The notes under the pieces: model-generated
The model's database searches: none
The model's input: only the letters and a program-made list of their open reading frames with translations
What the model was told of the DNA's origin: nothing
Position numbers and translations under genes: made by a program
Assembly: GCA_947458405.1 (NCBI GenBank)
Contig: CANGZW010000011.1
Coordinates: 1-53,952 of the forward strand
Direction: 5' to 3'
Source: Leptospiraceae bacterium
GTDB lineage: Bacteria > Spirochaetota > Leptospiria > Leptospirales > Leptospiraceae
Length of the DNA: 53,952 bases
Shown: piece after piece, positions 7,523 to 16,745 of the stretch
How positions within the stretch are numbered: the first letter of the stretch is position 1
Layout: each line of letters opens with the position of its first letter

Positions 7523-9056
7523 GAAGGAGTTTTCAACTCTTCTGGATTCTATACTTTCTAAAATTGACATCAATTCCCAAGAAAATTCTTATACTATCGG
7601 CAATAGACTTTTTTTAAAAGCTACCAAGTGTGATATTCATTTCTGGTATTTATTAAATAATCCAGAAAAAATACCCCCCCGTGATGAAATTATAGGGTAT
7701 AGACATAACTCTCAATCCCGTGAGGTTATCAAAATGGGACGTGAGCTTTATCCAAATGGAAAAGAAGTATCACATTTTTTATCTCCCGAAGAAGCTACTT
7801 CTGAAACTAAAAAATTATTGATTGATTCTCCAGTAATTTACAATGCAACTTTTTCTATTCCTAATTTTTATACCAGATCGGATATTTTAATTAATATTGA
7901 AAATAACATATATGATATTGTTGATATAAGTAGTAACTCAAATCCAAAAAATGAAAACTATACTGATCTGGCATTTCAAAAGTTTGTAATTGAAAATTCT
8001 GGATATTCCATACGAAATATTTTTGTTCTTTATGTGAATTCAAATTTAATTCATTCCCTACCTATAAAAACAGAACTTTATTTTAAATCAAAATGCATTA
8101 ATGATAAGATAAGTTATATTTTCCCATTGATTAAAGATAAAGCTAAAGAGATTCTCTCTATACCTAAGTTAGAAGATCCCCCTACTCTAAGTGAACACTC
8201 ATGTAAGTCTCCTAAGGATTGCAAAATGAATCTCATGTGTTGGAATTCTAAAAAAGATATGAATATTTTTTCATTGAGAGAAAACCAAGAACTTGCTAAA
8301 AAATTATATAATAATAATATTTATTATCTAAGAGATATTCCGGAAAGTGAAGAATTAAGTAGAACTCAAAAAATTCAAGTTGAATGTGATAAAACTAATA
8401 AAATACATACAGAACTAAATGGAATTGAAGAGTTTTTGAATAAATTAAAGTATCCTTATTATTATTTAGATTTTGAAGCAATAAATCCCGTAATACCTAT
8501 TTATGATAAATCCAGATCATTTCAACATATACCTTTTCTTTTTTCATTACAGATAGAAAAAGAATCAGGGGAAATCTTTGATGATTTTTTTATAGAAGAA
8601 GATGAAGATCCTCGACTGAGTATTTTAAATAAATTATCTTTTTTAATAAAAAATGAGGGCTCGATTATCTGTTTTAATGATACTATAGAAAAAAAATGCA
8701 TTCAAGAGTCGATTTCAGTATACCCGGAATTTAATACTTGGTGGGAGTCGATAAAAGGTAATTTTGTTGACTTATCTATTCCTTTTAAAAATTTTTCATA
8801 CTACAATCCTCTTCAGGGAGGTAGTACTTCTTTAAAATCCATAATTACTCCCCTAACAGGAATGAACTATAAAGATCTTGCAATTCAGGATGGAAGCCTA
8901 GCAAACAGAGAATACTTGAATCTTAAATTAGATAAAAACTTGGATAATTTAAAAAAGGAAAAATTAAAAAAAGACTTAATCGATTATTGCAAAAAAGATA
9001 CACAAGCCATGATAAGTATTATACATACATTAAAAAAAATAATCAATCAAAGTTAA
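7512..9056 (+). CDS. DUF2779 protein: RecB-like nuclease remnant plus DFEA exonuclease-like domain
   Basis: About 514 residues if started at CTG 7512. The first ATG at 7734 is too late, because the in-frame upstream sequence reads FLKATKCDIHFWYLL and then NPEKIPPRDE, the normal N-terminus of this family. No ATG, GTG or TTG exists in frame between the TAG at 7485 and 7734. CTG 7512 has AAGGA six bases upstream. The middle part aligns with the PD-(D/E)XK nuclease of the family (RSDILI near 122-127), but the catalytic E-x-K is replaced by D-I-S near 138. A CKSPKDCKMNLMC Cys cluster follows. The C-terminal half (DFEA at about 320, CKKDT near 493-497) is a complete RNase H-like or DEDD-type domain. 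A run of seven C lies at 7674-7680. Confidence 0.75.
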   Translation: MKPKKEFSTLLDSILSKIDINSQENSYTIGNRLFLKATKCDIHFWYLLNNPEKIPPRDEIIGYRHNSQSREVIKMGRELYPNGKEVSHFLSPEEATSETKKLLIDSPVIYNATFSIPNFYTRSDILINIENNIYDIVDISSNSNPKNENYTDLAFQKFVIENSGYSIRNIFVLYVNSNLIHSLPIKTELYFKSKCINDKISYIFPLIKDKAKEILSIPKLEDPPTLSEHSCKSPKDCKMNLMCWNSKKDMNIFSLRENQELAKKLYNNNIYYLRDIPESEELSRTQKIQVECDKTNKIHTELNGIEEFLNKLKYPYYYLDFEAINPVIPIYDKSRSFQHIPFLFSLQIEKESGEIFDDFFIEEDEDPRLSILNKLSFLIKNEGSIICFNDTIEKKCIQESISVYPEFNTWWESIKGNFVDLSIPFKNFSYYNPLQGGSTSLKSIITPLTGMNYKDLAIQDGSLANREYLNLKLDKNLDNLKKEKLKKDLIDYCKKDTQAMISIIHTLKKIINQS

Positions 9057-9063
9057 TAATTTA

Positions 9064-9088
9064 ATTCCCCTTAATTTATAAGGGGAAT
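9064..9088. terminator. bidirectional terminator hairpin between convergent DUF2779 gene and pckG
   Basis: A perfect 10-base stem ATTCCCCTTA (9064-9073) and TAAGGGGAAT (9079-9088) with loop ATTTA. A- and T-rich flanks on both sides let it serve both strands. It lies in the 46-base gap between the two stop codons. Confidence 0.75.
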
Positions 9089-9102
9089 ATATGAAATAAT
9101 TT

Positions 9103-10941
9103 TTATTCAGCCCTTTCCGGTGCTAAACCAAAATGTGCCGGTGATCTCCATAGACTTGAGGTTATTAATTCCCTAATCCAAATAAATTCTTTTGGTAGCT
9201 TGTCATACAATTTCATAAATAATTCTTCATGAGAGGCGATTTCTTGTTTCCATAGTTCCCGATCAATAGACATTAATTTAGCAAATTTATCTTTAGGAAA
9301 ATCAATACCACTCCAATCTAAATCCTCATATTTAGGAACCCAACCAATTGGAGATTCAATTCCCATGCCCCTACCATGAACTCGATCAACTACCCATCGT
9401 AGTACACGCATGTTATCCCCAAATCCGGGCCACATAAACTTTCCATTTTCATCTTTTCTAAACCAATTCACACCAAAAATTCGAGGTGGATTAGGAAGCT
9501 GTCTTCCAAAACTTAACCAATGATTAAAATAATCCCCAGCATGGTACCCCATAAATGGAAGCATTGCAAATGGGTCACGTCTTACAACACCCTGTTGACC
9601 AAAAGCCGCAGCTGTAGTTTCAGAGCCCATTGTTGCGGCTAAATATACGCCAAAATTCCAGTTAAATGCTTGGTAAACTAGTGGTACAGTAGTGGCTCTT
9701 CTTCCCCCGAAAATGATTGCACTGATGGGAACTCCCGCAGGATCTTCCCATTTTGAATCAATAGATGGGCATTGAAAAGCAGGAGCTGTAAATCTAGCAT
9801 TAGCATGAGCCGCTGGTTTTCCACTATTCTTATCATAGGGTTTACCTGTCCAATCGATCAAACCATCTGGAACATCTTTTGTAAGTCCCTCCCACCAAAC
9901 ATCCCCATCTGTTGTGAGGGCAACATTGGTAAAAATAGTATTTTTTTGCAAAGAGGTCATTGCATTTGAGTTTGTATCCCAATTTGTTCCCGGTGCTACG
10001 CCAAAATAACCAGCTTCTGGGTTAATTGCTCTCAGTTGTCCGGTAGGATCCGCTTTTAGCCAAGCAATATCATCTCCTACAGTAGTCACTTTCCATCCAT
10101 CCATACTCTTTGGAGGAATTAGCATGGCAAAATTTGTTTTTCCACAAGCGGAAGGAAAAGCCGCACTTAGATATGTTTTCTCCCCTTTTGGATCCTCTAC
10201 GCCTAAAATTAGCATGTGCTCTGCCAGCCAACCCTCATCTCTTCCCATGGTTGAAGCAATTCTTAGAGCAAAACATTTTTTTCCTAATAGTGCATTTCCA
10301 CCATATCCTGACCCGTAAGAAATAATTGAATTTTCTTCCGGAAAATGGCAGATATACTTATTATCCCGATTACAGGGCCAGGACACATCCTGTTGACCGG
10401 GAGCCAAGGGAGCCCCAACAGTATGAAAGGCTTTTACAAATTTCCCATTTCCCAGGACATCATATACTTGCTTACCCATTCGGGTCATAATCTTCATGTT
10501 GACAACAACATAAGGTGAGTCAGTTAATTCTACCCCGATATGGGCTATGGGTGATCCTAGAGGTCCCATACTGAAAGGAATTACATAAAGAGTTCGACCC
10601 TTCATACATCCCTCTAATAGCTTGTTTAGCGTTTTTTTCATTTCATCGGGCGCAACCCAATTGTTTGTGGGACCTGCATCTTCTTTTCTTTTAGAATTAA
10701 TATAAGTTCTATCTTCCACACGAGCAACATCACTCGGATCAGAAAATGCTAAGAATGAATTGGGCTTTTTATCAGCATTAAGTCTAATAAAGGTCTTGGA
10801 TTTGACCATTTCTTCGCACAATCTGTCATATTCCTCCTGTGAACCGTCACACCAATAAACCTGATCAGGCTTGGTTAACTCTGCGGTTTCTTTTACCCAG
10901 TCGACTAACTTTTGATTTTTTACATAAGATGGTATTTGCAT
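9103..10941 (-). CDS. pckG: phosphoenolpyruvate carboxykinase (GTP)
   Basis: 612 residues, the usual length of the GTP-dependent family. Converts oxaloacetate plus GTP to PEP plus CO2, the committed gluconeogenic step in an organism growing on fatty acids or amino acids. Key features are the P-loop [12 protein letters not shown] with the hyper-reactive Cys, GDDIAW for metal and PEP binding, [20 protein letters not shown] and the C-terminal [14 protein letters not shown] stretch. Alone on its strand, with a terminator after it and a gap of about 190 bases before it that probably holds its promoter. I saw no convincing operator in that gap. Confidence 0.97.
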   Translation of the reverse strand: MQIPSYVKNQKLVDWVKETAELTKPDQVYWCDGSQEEYDRLCEEMVKSKTFIRLNADKKPNSFLAFSDPSDVARVEDRTYINSKRKEDAGPTNNWVAPDEMKKTLNKLLEGCMKGRTLYVIPFSMGPLGSPIAHIGVELTDSPYVVVNMKIMTRMGKQVYDVLGNGKFVKAFHTVGAPLAPGQQDVSWPCNRDNKYICHFPEENSIISYGSGYGGNALLGKKCFALRIASTMGRDEGWLAEHMLILGVEDPKGEKTYLSAAFPSACGKTNFAMLIPPKSMDGWKVTTVGDDIAWLKADPTGQLRAINPEAGYFGVAPGTNWDTNSNAMTSLQKNTIFTNVALTTDGDVWWEGLTKDVPDGLIDWTGKPYDKNSGKPAAHANARFTAPAFQCPSIDSKWEDPAGVPISAIIFGGRRATTVPLVYQAFNWNFGVYLAATMGSETTAAAFGQQGVVRRDPFAMLPFMGYHAGDYFNHWLSFGRQLPNPPRIFGVNWFRKDENGKFMWPGFGDNMRVLRWVVDRVHGRGMGIESPIGWVPKYEDLDWSGIDFPKDKFAKLMSIDRELWKQEIASHEELFMKLYDKLPKEFIWIRELITSSLWRSPAHFGLAPERAE

Positions 10942-11130
10942 TCCGAAGACCCCATATTTCCTTTAATAAAGAATTGCTCATGGATAGAATCGCTTTCTGA
11001 ACTAAAATAGTCAAACTTTTTGTCTTTTTTCTTCACTTAGATTCTTATGATATTCAACAGGTAGTTTACAAATTAAAACATCTTTTGGATTTAATTTTAG
11101 ATTTTGGATTTTGGATGGATGGAAAATATT

Positions 11131-11808
11131 TTAATTTAGTAAGCCTAATAAATCAGAGACATTGCTTGCTTTAGCAGTAAAATGGGGAATTTCACCGAGA
11201 TCTGCATGCCCATATTCACAAAACAAAAATGGAGTCTGTGCCTGTTCTGCTGCTTCAAAGTCCGAAAATCGGTCACCAATCATTAAAATTTGATTTGGTT
11301 TTATATTATATTTTTTTATATAATGAAGTAATATATCACCCTTTACCTTTAGTTTATTATAATCTAATGTAACCTTATCACTAAATAAACTATTTACTAG
11401 AGCAACGTCAAGTATTGAGTCTATATAAGGAATTCTGCCATTAGATGCTGTTAATAAAATATATGATTTTTTGTGTAATTCTTCTAGTGTATCCCTAACT
11501 CCATCGTAAATATGTCCTTCTTTATTTCTTACCTTTTCGCATAAAATTCGAAGTACATCATCTGAAATTAAGTCCCTATCTTTTTCTTCTAATTGTGGCA
11601 CAAGATTTAAAAAAATAGTTTTTACTGGCTTACCAATTTGTGCCATTATTTTTTCTTGGGAAGGTATTTCAATATTAGATCCAGTTCTATTTTTGTATAA
11701 CTGAATTGATTCTTTATATACATTTAAAATTATATCTTCAGAAGAAAATAAAGTACCGTCAATATCAAAAGCAAGATACTTTATTTTTTCTAGCCCATTC
11801 ATAATCAA
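11131..11808 (-). CDS. HAD-superfamily hydrolase (phosphoglycolate-phosphatase-like)
   Basis: 225 residues. Motif I is FDIDGTLF at about residues 14-21, with nucleophile and acid Asp. Motif II is LLTASNGR near 116. A Lys (KLKVKGDI) precedes motif IV MIGDRFSDFEAA near 177. The cap is helical (subfamily I), as in Gph or pyrophosphatase PpaX. The substrate cannot be read from the sequence. It is the last gene of the long minus-strand run, 6 bases after the 66-residue gene. Confidence 0.85.
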   Translation of the reverse strand: MIMNGLEKIKYLAFDIDGTLFSSEDIILNVYKESIQLYKNRTGSNIEIPSQEKIMAQIGKPVKTIFLNLVPQLEEKDRDLISDDVLRILCEKVRNKEGHIYDGVRDTLEELHKKSYILLTASNGRIPYIDSILDVALVNSLFSDKVTLDYNKLKVKGDILLHYIKKYNIKPNQILMIGDRFSDFEAAEQAQTPFLFCEYGHADLGEIPHFTAKASNVSDLLGLLN

Positions 11809-11814
11809 TCCTAC

Positions 11815-12015
11815 CTACTTTGATAAAAAATGAGTAAGTTCCATGGCAATTTTATTTATTGCAAATTCCATGTAATACGGATCGTTAAGCTTTTTTTTAT
11901 ATAATTCAAATTTACTTTGGGTATTTCTAGCCAACCCTCTCTTACGAAGTATCACCGGATCTGGTCCATATTCAGATTCGGGTATAGTGCGACCGTATGA
12001 TATACTATTTGCCAT
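11815..12015 (-). CDS. conserved-looking 66-residue protein, function unknown
   Basis: Starts at ATG 12015, preceded by AGGGAAG at ideal spacing; a reading from 12099 adds 28 residues that look non-coding. The protein is charged and soluble, with a segment ARNTQSKFELYKKKLND followed by a short amphipathic helix ending at HFLSK. No signal peptide and no known motif. It sits between yraN and the HAD gene, with a gap of about 105 bases to yraN. Confidence 0.6.
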   Translation of the reverse strand: MANSISYGRTIPESEYGPDPVILRKRGLARNTQSKFELYKKKLNDPYYMEFAINKIAMELTHFLSK

Positions 12016-12120
12016 AGTTACTTCCCTGTAACATAATATAAGTTCTCTTCCTTGAGAACTCTGTGTATTACGGAGAGTATTTCTCTCACAAGGAATCACA
12101 GTAACCTCTGATTCAAAGAA

Positions 12121-12462
12121 TCAAAATAATTCAGTGTAGAAATCTATTTTTTCTTCTTGTACATAGAGGAGGGAAAATGATATAGTAAAATTTGACTCAA
12201 TCCAACCCAACTCATACAAAAAGAGGCTTGCCATACCTCTCATCCGATCGCATTTTATTTTTGTAAGCGATTCTAGTGGATGAGATAAAGCAGATCTCCA
12301 CGTCTTGACTTCTATGAAGTACAAGGTATTCTCCAAACGGCTTATTATATCTATTTCTCCGTTTCTTTTACGAAAGTTTTTTTTTAGAATTGTATGCCCG
12401 ATACTTTCGAGATACAAAACTGCTTTTCTTTCGCCTTCCTTTCCAATCGAGACTTTAGTCAA
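12121..12462 (-). CDS. yraN: YraN family (UPF0102) endonuclease-fold protein
   Basis: 113 residues with the family pattern GKEGERKAVLYLESIGHTIL, NFRKRNGEIDII and LYFIEVKTWR. These are the Glu, Asp and E-x-K residues of a PD-(D/E)XK-like fold. The biochemical role of the family is not settled, but the gene often accompanies rnhB and the trmD-rplS operon, as it does here. Start is TTG at 12462 without a visible Shine-Dalgarno; the resulting length is normal for the family. Confidence 0.88.
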   Translation of the reverse strand: MTKVSIGKEGERKAVLYLESIGHTILKKNFRKRNGEIDIISRLENTLYFIEVKTWRSALSHPLESLTKIKCDRMRGMASLFLYELGWIESNFTISFSLLYVQEEKIDFYTELF

Positions 12463-12535
12463 GTTGATAAGGAGTAAAGACTACAATAAAAATATCGGAA
12501 GGGTACAAATTTTCAGAGTAAAAATAATTCTTACT

Positions 12536-13600
12536 TTAAGAAAGTTGCTCTTGTGAAGGATTAAATTTTTTAATCTCACTGAATAATACTTTCTTTTGTT
12601 CTGGTGATATTCGACTGAATTTCATAAGATATTTACCGTGTTCCGAGCTAGAGGGCATTATCTTTCCAGAGACTTCTAATAATTTACCCGCTTCCATATC
12701 CAATTCAGCATCCCACAGATCATATTTTTTTAAATAGAGAGGGGAAATGATCGCTCCTGTAAACATGAATAAAACGGCTCTATCTGAAACTTTAGTTGTT
12801 GTTGCCAATGTAATTTCCGGCTCCTGGAGTGCCTCTGATTCTTCTTCTGAAGGTTTATCTAACTTGTCTTTGCCTTCTCTATGTGGAGTAATTTTCATTG
12901 CCCTTCTCAATTCAGCCGTTAGGTGAAGATCTGCCTTCCATTCTACCTGTCCATCGAATCCAAATGCCATGGTGCCGCCCTTCATTCGCTTTGCACGACC
13001 ATTTAGAAGATGACCACCCATTCCCAATCTAAAAAAATAGCACTGAATCTCTGCTCCCTCTTTTTTTCCAACAGGAGATGTCTTATAAAAATTTATTTGC
13101 AACTCCCCACCCGTTTTTTTCGAAACTGTACCTAAAAAAATTCCAACGGAGAATTCCACTGTGCAGGGCTCACCTATTTCAATATCATCCAAATCTTTTA
13201 TTTCTTGACCAAGCTCTTTTTCTGAAAAAAGTTTTTGTACAATTTGGATAAGAAGCTCCTCATTCCCATTGTGGATATCCGAGAAATGGCCCATTAGAAG
13301 GTTTTTAAAATTTTTCTGATCAGTAAGCAAAGTTAATTTATCTATGGAGCTCAAACCACCTTTATTAAAAAATACTTCAAGGACAGCTACATCCCCCGAA
13401 TTGAGTCTCTTGGAATATGCATGTCGCATTAATTCCCGCCATGCATTTTCGATTTTTACCACCCGCTTTTTATTTAGTATATACAAAAGTCCAATTGCTA
13501 CTACAATTAGAATCATGACCATTGCATTGTATAAACCGGCGGCTTGGGTTTGAAAATCAGGCCATTTAAGAGGAAGAATTGCTAAGTATAAGTGTATCAA
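12536..13600 (-). CDS. membrane-anchored PilZ/YcgR-like protein (tentative)
   Basis: 354 residues. One transmembrane helix lies near 28-44 (MVMILIVVAIGLLYIL) with a large cytoplasmic part. Residues of about 140-240 look like a YcgR N-terminal barrel (IGEPCTVEFSVGIFLGTV, then IQCYFFRLGMGGHLL), followed by ELRRAMKITPHRE, the place where PilZ domains carry their Arg-x3-Arg c-di-GMP switch. The downstream D-x-S-x2-G signature is not recognisable. The region after it ends in GKYLMKFSRISPEQKKVLFSE, a typical PilZ-like ending. The gene next to it encodes an HD-GYP-type protein, which supports a c-di-GMP connection. Moderate confidence. Confidence 0.55.
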   Translation of the reverse strand: MIHLYLAILPLKWPDFQTQAAGLYNAMVMILIVVAIGLLYILNKKRVVKIENAWRELMRHAYSKRLNSGDVAVLEVFFNKGGLSSIDKLTLLTDQKNFKNLLMGHFSDIHNGNEELLIQIVQKLFSEKELGQEIKDLDDIEIGEPCTVEFSVGIFLGTVSKKTGGELQINFYKTSPVGKKEGAEIQCYFFRLGMGGHLLNGRAKRMKGGTMAFGFDGQVEWKADLHLTAELRRAMKITPHREGKDKLDKPSEEESEALQEPEITLATTTKVSDRAVLFMFTGAIISPLYLKKYDLWDAELDMEAGKLLEVSGKIMPSSSEHGKYLMKFSRISPEQKKVLFSEIKKFNPSQEQLS

Positions 13601-13678
13601 ATTAACCTCGATAGGTAATTTTATTTATTAATTTAATTGAAATCAAAAAATTAAGAAAAGTCAAGAATTTAAAAATCA

Positions 13679-14830
13679 TTATGGATTGAGATCTATTGCT
13701 TTGGTAATAGTTATGTCGTTTTCTAGGGCTAAATTAAAATATTGCTCAGAAGGAGGAAGGTTTCCTGCTGAATCTCTCACTATATAGATGGAGGGACGGA
13801 GCATTTTAGTGTTGTTTGCTTCCAATACCTTTGCTATACAGCCATCACTCAATTCAACAAAAGATCCCACTGGATAGATAGAACTTTTATTCAAAAAAAT
13901 TCTGAGGATATTTAGGTCAAACTTATTCATGGTAACACTAATCATGGTTTTCATAGCATCGTAGGGTAGAAATTTCTTTCTCCATGGACGGTCCGATACC
14001 ATGGCGGAAAAATTATCCGCAAGGGAATAAATAGCAGTGACCTCATCAATTTCGATCTTTTTAATCTTTGAGGGGTATCCCGTACCATCATAATTTTCAT
14101 GGTGTTGCAAGGAAACGACAGCCTGGTTGTGACGGAGTTTCATTACTTTGGTTAAGTACTGGTATGCAAGAACTGTATGTTTTTGGACAATTTTATATTC
14201 TGACTCCGTAAGAGTTCCTTTTTTTTCAGATATATTGGAAGGTATTTTTGCCATTCCGCAGTCTGCAATTAAGGATGAAAATGCAAGCTCCAGGGCTCTT
14301 GGCTTAGAAAATTCTAAAGCAGAAGCTATTAACATAGAATAAAAGGTTGCCTTAACTGAATGATTGTATAAATAATAGCCTTCTTCTCGATGATTTAGGA
14401 GTAGATAGGGAAAATTAGGATAGGCTTTTGTAAAATCATAAATTTTGTCTCCCGCCAACCTGATAGAATTAGCATCTGCCTGTCTGTCTTCTGAAAATTT
14501 TCTATAAAAATCCTGAACGGCTAAAAAAGCAGTTTTATAAACACTTTCAAATTCAGTTCTAGATTTTTCTGTATTCATGTGTAAAAGTTTTAAAATTGCT
14601 TTATTGGGATCTGCAGGAAGGGAGTCAGAGAAATTTTTGGGAGAACTGGATTTATCAGAAATTTTTTCTCCTTCAGTAAAAACTTCCTTAAGGGAATTTT
14701 TTTTTAACTTCTGTAAATCATTCTCTGTGATTGGTGTATTGGCATTTATAAAAATGTTTTCATCGTCTAAATAAATAGGTTTTGAAAATCTATTACCTAC
14801 TACCAAATCCTCAATTTTTATTGCTTTCAT
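13679..14830 (-). CDS. HD-GYP domain protein lacking the catalytic His of the HD pair
   Basis: 383 residues. The N-terminal about 55 residues (MKAIKIEDLVVGNRFSKPI) are the beta-rich domain often found before HD-GYP. The HD-GYP domain spans about 145-330 with HHENYDGTGYP at 243-253. Intact members hydrolyse c-di-GMP through a metal centre. Here the HD motif reads LIADCGMAKIP at 187-197: the His is Ala, the Asp is kept and the Lys two residues after the Gly is Met. Other metal-site His (157, 218, 243, 244) remain. The domain could bind c-di-GMP without cutting it, or work weakly. It sits 78 bases before the PilZ-like gene on the same strand. Confidence 0.85.
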   Translation of the reverse strand: MKAIKIEDLVVGNRFSKPIYLDDENIFINANTPITENDLQKLKKNSLKEVFTEGEKISDKSSSPKNFSDSLPADPNKAILKLLHMNTEKSRTEFESVYKTAFLAVQDFYRKFSEDRQADANSIRLAGDKIYDFTKAYPNFPYLLLNHREEGYYLYNHSVKATFYSMLIASALEFSKPRALELAFSSLIADCGMAKIPSNISEKKGTLTESEYKIVQKHTVLAYQYLTKVMKLRHNQAVVSLQHHENYDGTGYPSKIKKIEIDEVTAIYSLADNFSAMVSDRPWRKKFLPYDAMKTMISVTMNKFDLNILRIFLNKSSIYPVGSFVELSDGCIAKVLEANNTKMLRPSIYIVRDSAGNLPPSEQYFNLALENDITITKAIDLNP

Positions 14831-14866
14831 CAGATTTTAAAATTCACCTAAATAATAAATAACAGC

Positions 14867-14935
14867 TTTAATGGATTGATTTTCATTTAAAAATAAGGAA
14901 AAACAATTTGATAGAGACCGAAACCATCCATTAAA
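14867..14935. repeat. inverted repeat in the gap between rnhB and the HD-GYP gene
   Basis: TTTAATGGAT at 14867-14876 is the exact reverse complement of ATCCATTAAA at 14926-14935, with 49 bases between. The gap 14831-14994 (164 bases) contains nothing else I can name. It may hold the HD-GYP promoter, and the arms could form a distal hairpin. A chance match is possible in AT-rich DNA. Confidence 0.3.
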
Positions 14936-14994
14936 TACTACATTTGAACCACAGAAATCTTCATGCAATTCTTTTTCCTTATCAATTGACAAGA

Positions 14995-15645
14995 TTAAAT
15001 CAAATCAAATAATCCCGGTTCATTGAGATGAATATAAGTTTTTCTGTGATACTTAGTAAGACCGAATTCATTTATTTTTTGTGAATGCAGTTTTGTTCCA
15101 TACCCCATATTCTTATCAAATCCATATTGGGGATGTGTTTTAGCGAGCTTTTTCATATAATTATCCCTCATGACCTTGGCTATAATAGAAGCAGAGGCGA
15201 TGGAAACTACTTTTGAGTCCCCTTTGATGATAGATAGATAATCAAAACTAAAATTTTTTGTAAAATATTTTTCAAATTTATAATTTCCATCTATTAATAA
15301 CTGTATCTCATTTTGCTTATAATTCCTTATTAACCGCTTTATTCCCCTGAAAATACAAAATGAAATTCCAAATGAATCTATACTTTTATTAGAAATGAAT
15401 ACATGATTCCACGTAGAAATAGAAATTATTTCAGAGAAAAGTTTTTCTCTTTTAGATGAGGATATTTTTTTGGAGTCATTAAGACCCTGCAAGATTGAAT
15501 GCTCAAGGACTTGAGACAGAACCTGTCTAGAAAAGGAAACTGAAGCAAGAGAAAGAGGACCCGCTAGTGGACCCCTTCCTGCTTCATCTATACCAATGAT
15601 AGTTTGTTTGTGAGGAAAGTTCCTTTCAACAAACTCAATATTCAA
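14995..15645 (-). CDS. rnhB: ribonuclease HII
   Basis: 216 residues, normal for RnhB, which removes ribonucleotides from DNA-RNA hybrids. The signature IGIDEAGRGPLAGPL near 17-31 provides the first Asp-Glu pair. LLIDGNYKF near 120 and KGDSKVVSIASASIIAKV supply the remaining metal ligands. It follows rplS by 3 bases, the standard trmD-rplS-rnhB arrangement. Confidence 0.95.
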   Translation of the reverse strand: MNIEFVERNFPHKQTIIGIDEAGRGPLAGPLSLASVSFSRQVLSQVLEHSILQGLNDSKKISSSKREKLFSEIISISTWNHVFISNKSIDSFGISFCIFRGIKRLIRNYKQNEIQLLIDGNYKFEKYFTKNFSFDYLSIIKGDSKVVSIASASIIAKVMRDNYMKKLAKTHPQYGFDKNMGYGTKLHSQKINEFGLTKYHRKTYIHLNEPGLFDLI

Positions 15646-15648
15646 ACT

Positions 15649-16077
15649 TTAAGCAACTGCCTCTTTGGACAAAGCAGCAGCTTCTTTGCTTGCCTCTAAA
15701 TCCTTTTTACGCTCGGATTGAACTATCGCCTGCCCACCGCGTAACTCTTTGATACGTGCGTTTTTACCTGATTTTTTGCGTAAGTAGAATAATTTTGCCC
15801 GTCTTACATCGCCCTTTCTAACCAGTTCAAATTTTGCAATTCTTGGTGAATAGACTGGAAAAATTCTCTCAACCCCTACATCATAGGAAATTCTTCTAAC
15901 TGTTACAGTTTTATCATTCATTTTGTTCGCCATTGATATGACGATACCTTCATATACCTGGATTCTTTCTTTGCCTGACTCAAGAATTCGATAATGTACT
16001 TTTACAGTATCTCCAATTTCAAAATTGATTTTTCTTTTCATGTCAGATTGAAAAATTTCAGCTAGTGCATGATTCAT
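15649..16077 (-). CDS. rplS: 50S ribosomal protein L19
   Basis: 142 residues. The core ([55 protein letters not shown]) matches L19, which sits at the 30S-50S interface. Typical L19 has about 115 residues; here a tail of about 25 residues rich in Lys, Glu and Ala follows LRGGQAI. It lies 20 bases after trmD. Confidence 0.95.
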   Translation of the reverse strand: MNHALAEIFQSDMKRKINFEIGDTVKVHYRILESGKERIQVYEGIVISMANKMNDKTVTVRRISYDVGVERIFPVYSPRIAKFELVRKGDVRRAKLFYLRKKSGKNARIKELRGGQAIVQSERKKDLEASKEAAALSKEAVA

Positions 16078-16097
16078 GGTAGTGTCCTTTTAGTGTA

Positions 16098-16745
16098 TCA
16101 TTCAGAGAAAGGAGATTTTCTATGTGTCTCCTTCCATTTTTTTATTTCTCCATGGTGCCCATTTAATAACACCTCTGGAACATCCCACCCCTTGTAAGAA
16201 GCGGGCTTAGTATATTGCGGGTAATCTAGTATGTCTTCAATAGAATGGGATTCATCCTTGAGACTTTCTTCTCCACCGCCCATAAAACCTGGAATCAATC
16301 GCAAAACCGAATCGGAAATGCATAAAGCAGCGAGATCCCCCGATGAAATTACATACTTTCCAATACTGAGTTCTACGTCAACCAGATGTTCTGTAACTCG
16401 ATGATCGATGCCTTCATAATACCCCGAAATAAAGGTAAGTATGGAAAGTTTTGATAGTTCCTCTGCTTTTTTTTGAGTAAACAATGACCCACTTGGAGAG
16501 AGAAGAATGACTTTCCCCCGATCAGGAATAGTTTGAAGGGCTTTCTCTATGGGCTCTACTTTTAAGAGCATCCCTGGTCCGCCGCCATAGACGGTATCAT
16601 CTACCCTACCCCATTTGTCTCCGAAATCGCGGAGTTGGATAGTTCGATATGTAAGAATCCCTTTTTCCAATGCTCTTTGCTGGAGTCCCTCTTCAAAATA
16701 AGTAGATATTTTGGAGGGAAAAAGGGTAACAAAATTAAAGTGCAT
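16098..16745 (-). CDS. trmD: tRNA (guanine37-N1)-methyltransferase
   Basis: About 215 residues from the ATG at 16745 ([13 protein letters not shown]), the conventional TrmD start; a reading from 16766 lies within rimM. The enzyme methylates G37 next to the anticodon and prevents +1 frameshifting. The SAM-binding knot is seen in [30 protein letters not shown] and [15 protein letters not shown]. The C-terminal half has [16 protein letters not shown] and [13 protein letters not shown]. The start overlaps the rimM stop by 11 bases. Confidence 0.95.
   Translation of the reverse strand: MHFNFVTLFPSKISTYFEEGLQQRALEKGILTYRTIQLRDFGDKWGRVDDTVYGGGPGMLLKVEPIEKALQTIPDRGKVILLSPSGSLFTQKKAEELSKLSILTFISGYYEGIDHRVTEHLVDVELSIGKYVISSGDLAALCISDSVLRLIPGFMGGGEESLKDESHSIEDILDYPQYTKPASYKGWDVPEVLLNGHHGEIKKWKETHRKSPFSE

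Noticed and set aside
10110-10325. Two overlapping plus-strand frames
   Set aside because: Both antisense to the conserved core of pckG.
11088-11130. Short TTTGGATTT/TTTTGGAT repeats after the HAD gene
   Set aside because: Imperfect, very short and AT-rich; no evidence of a defined repeat family or terminator.
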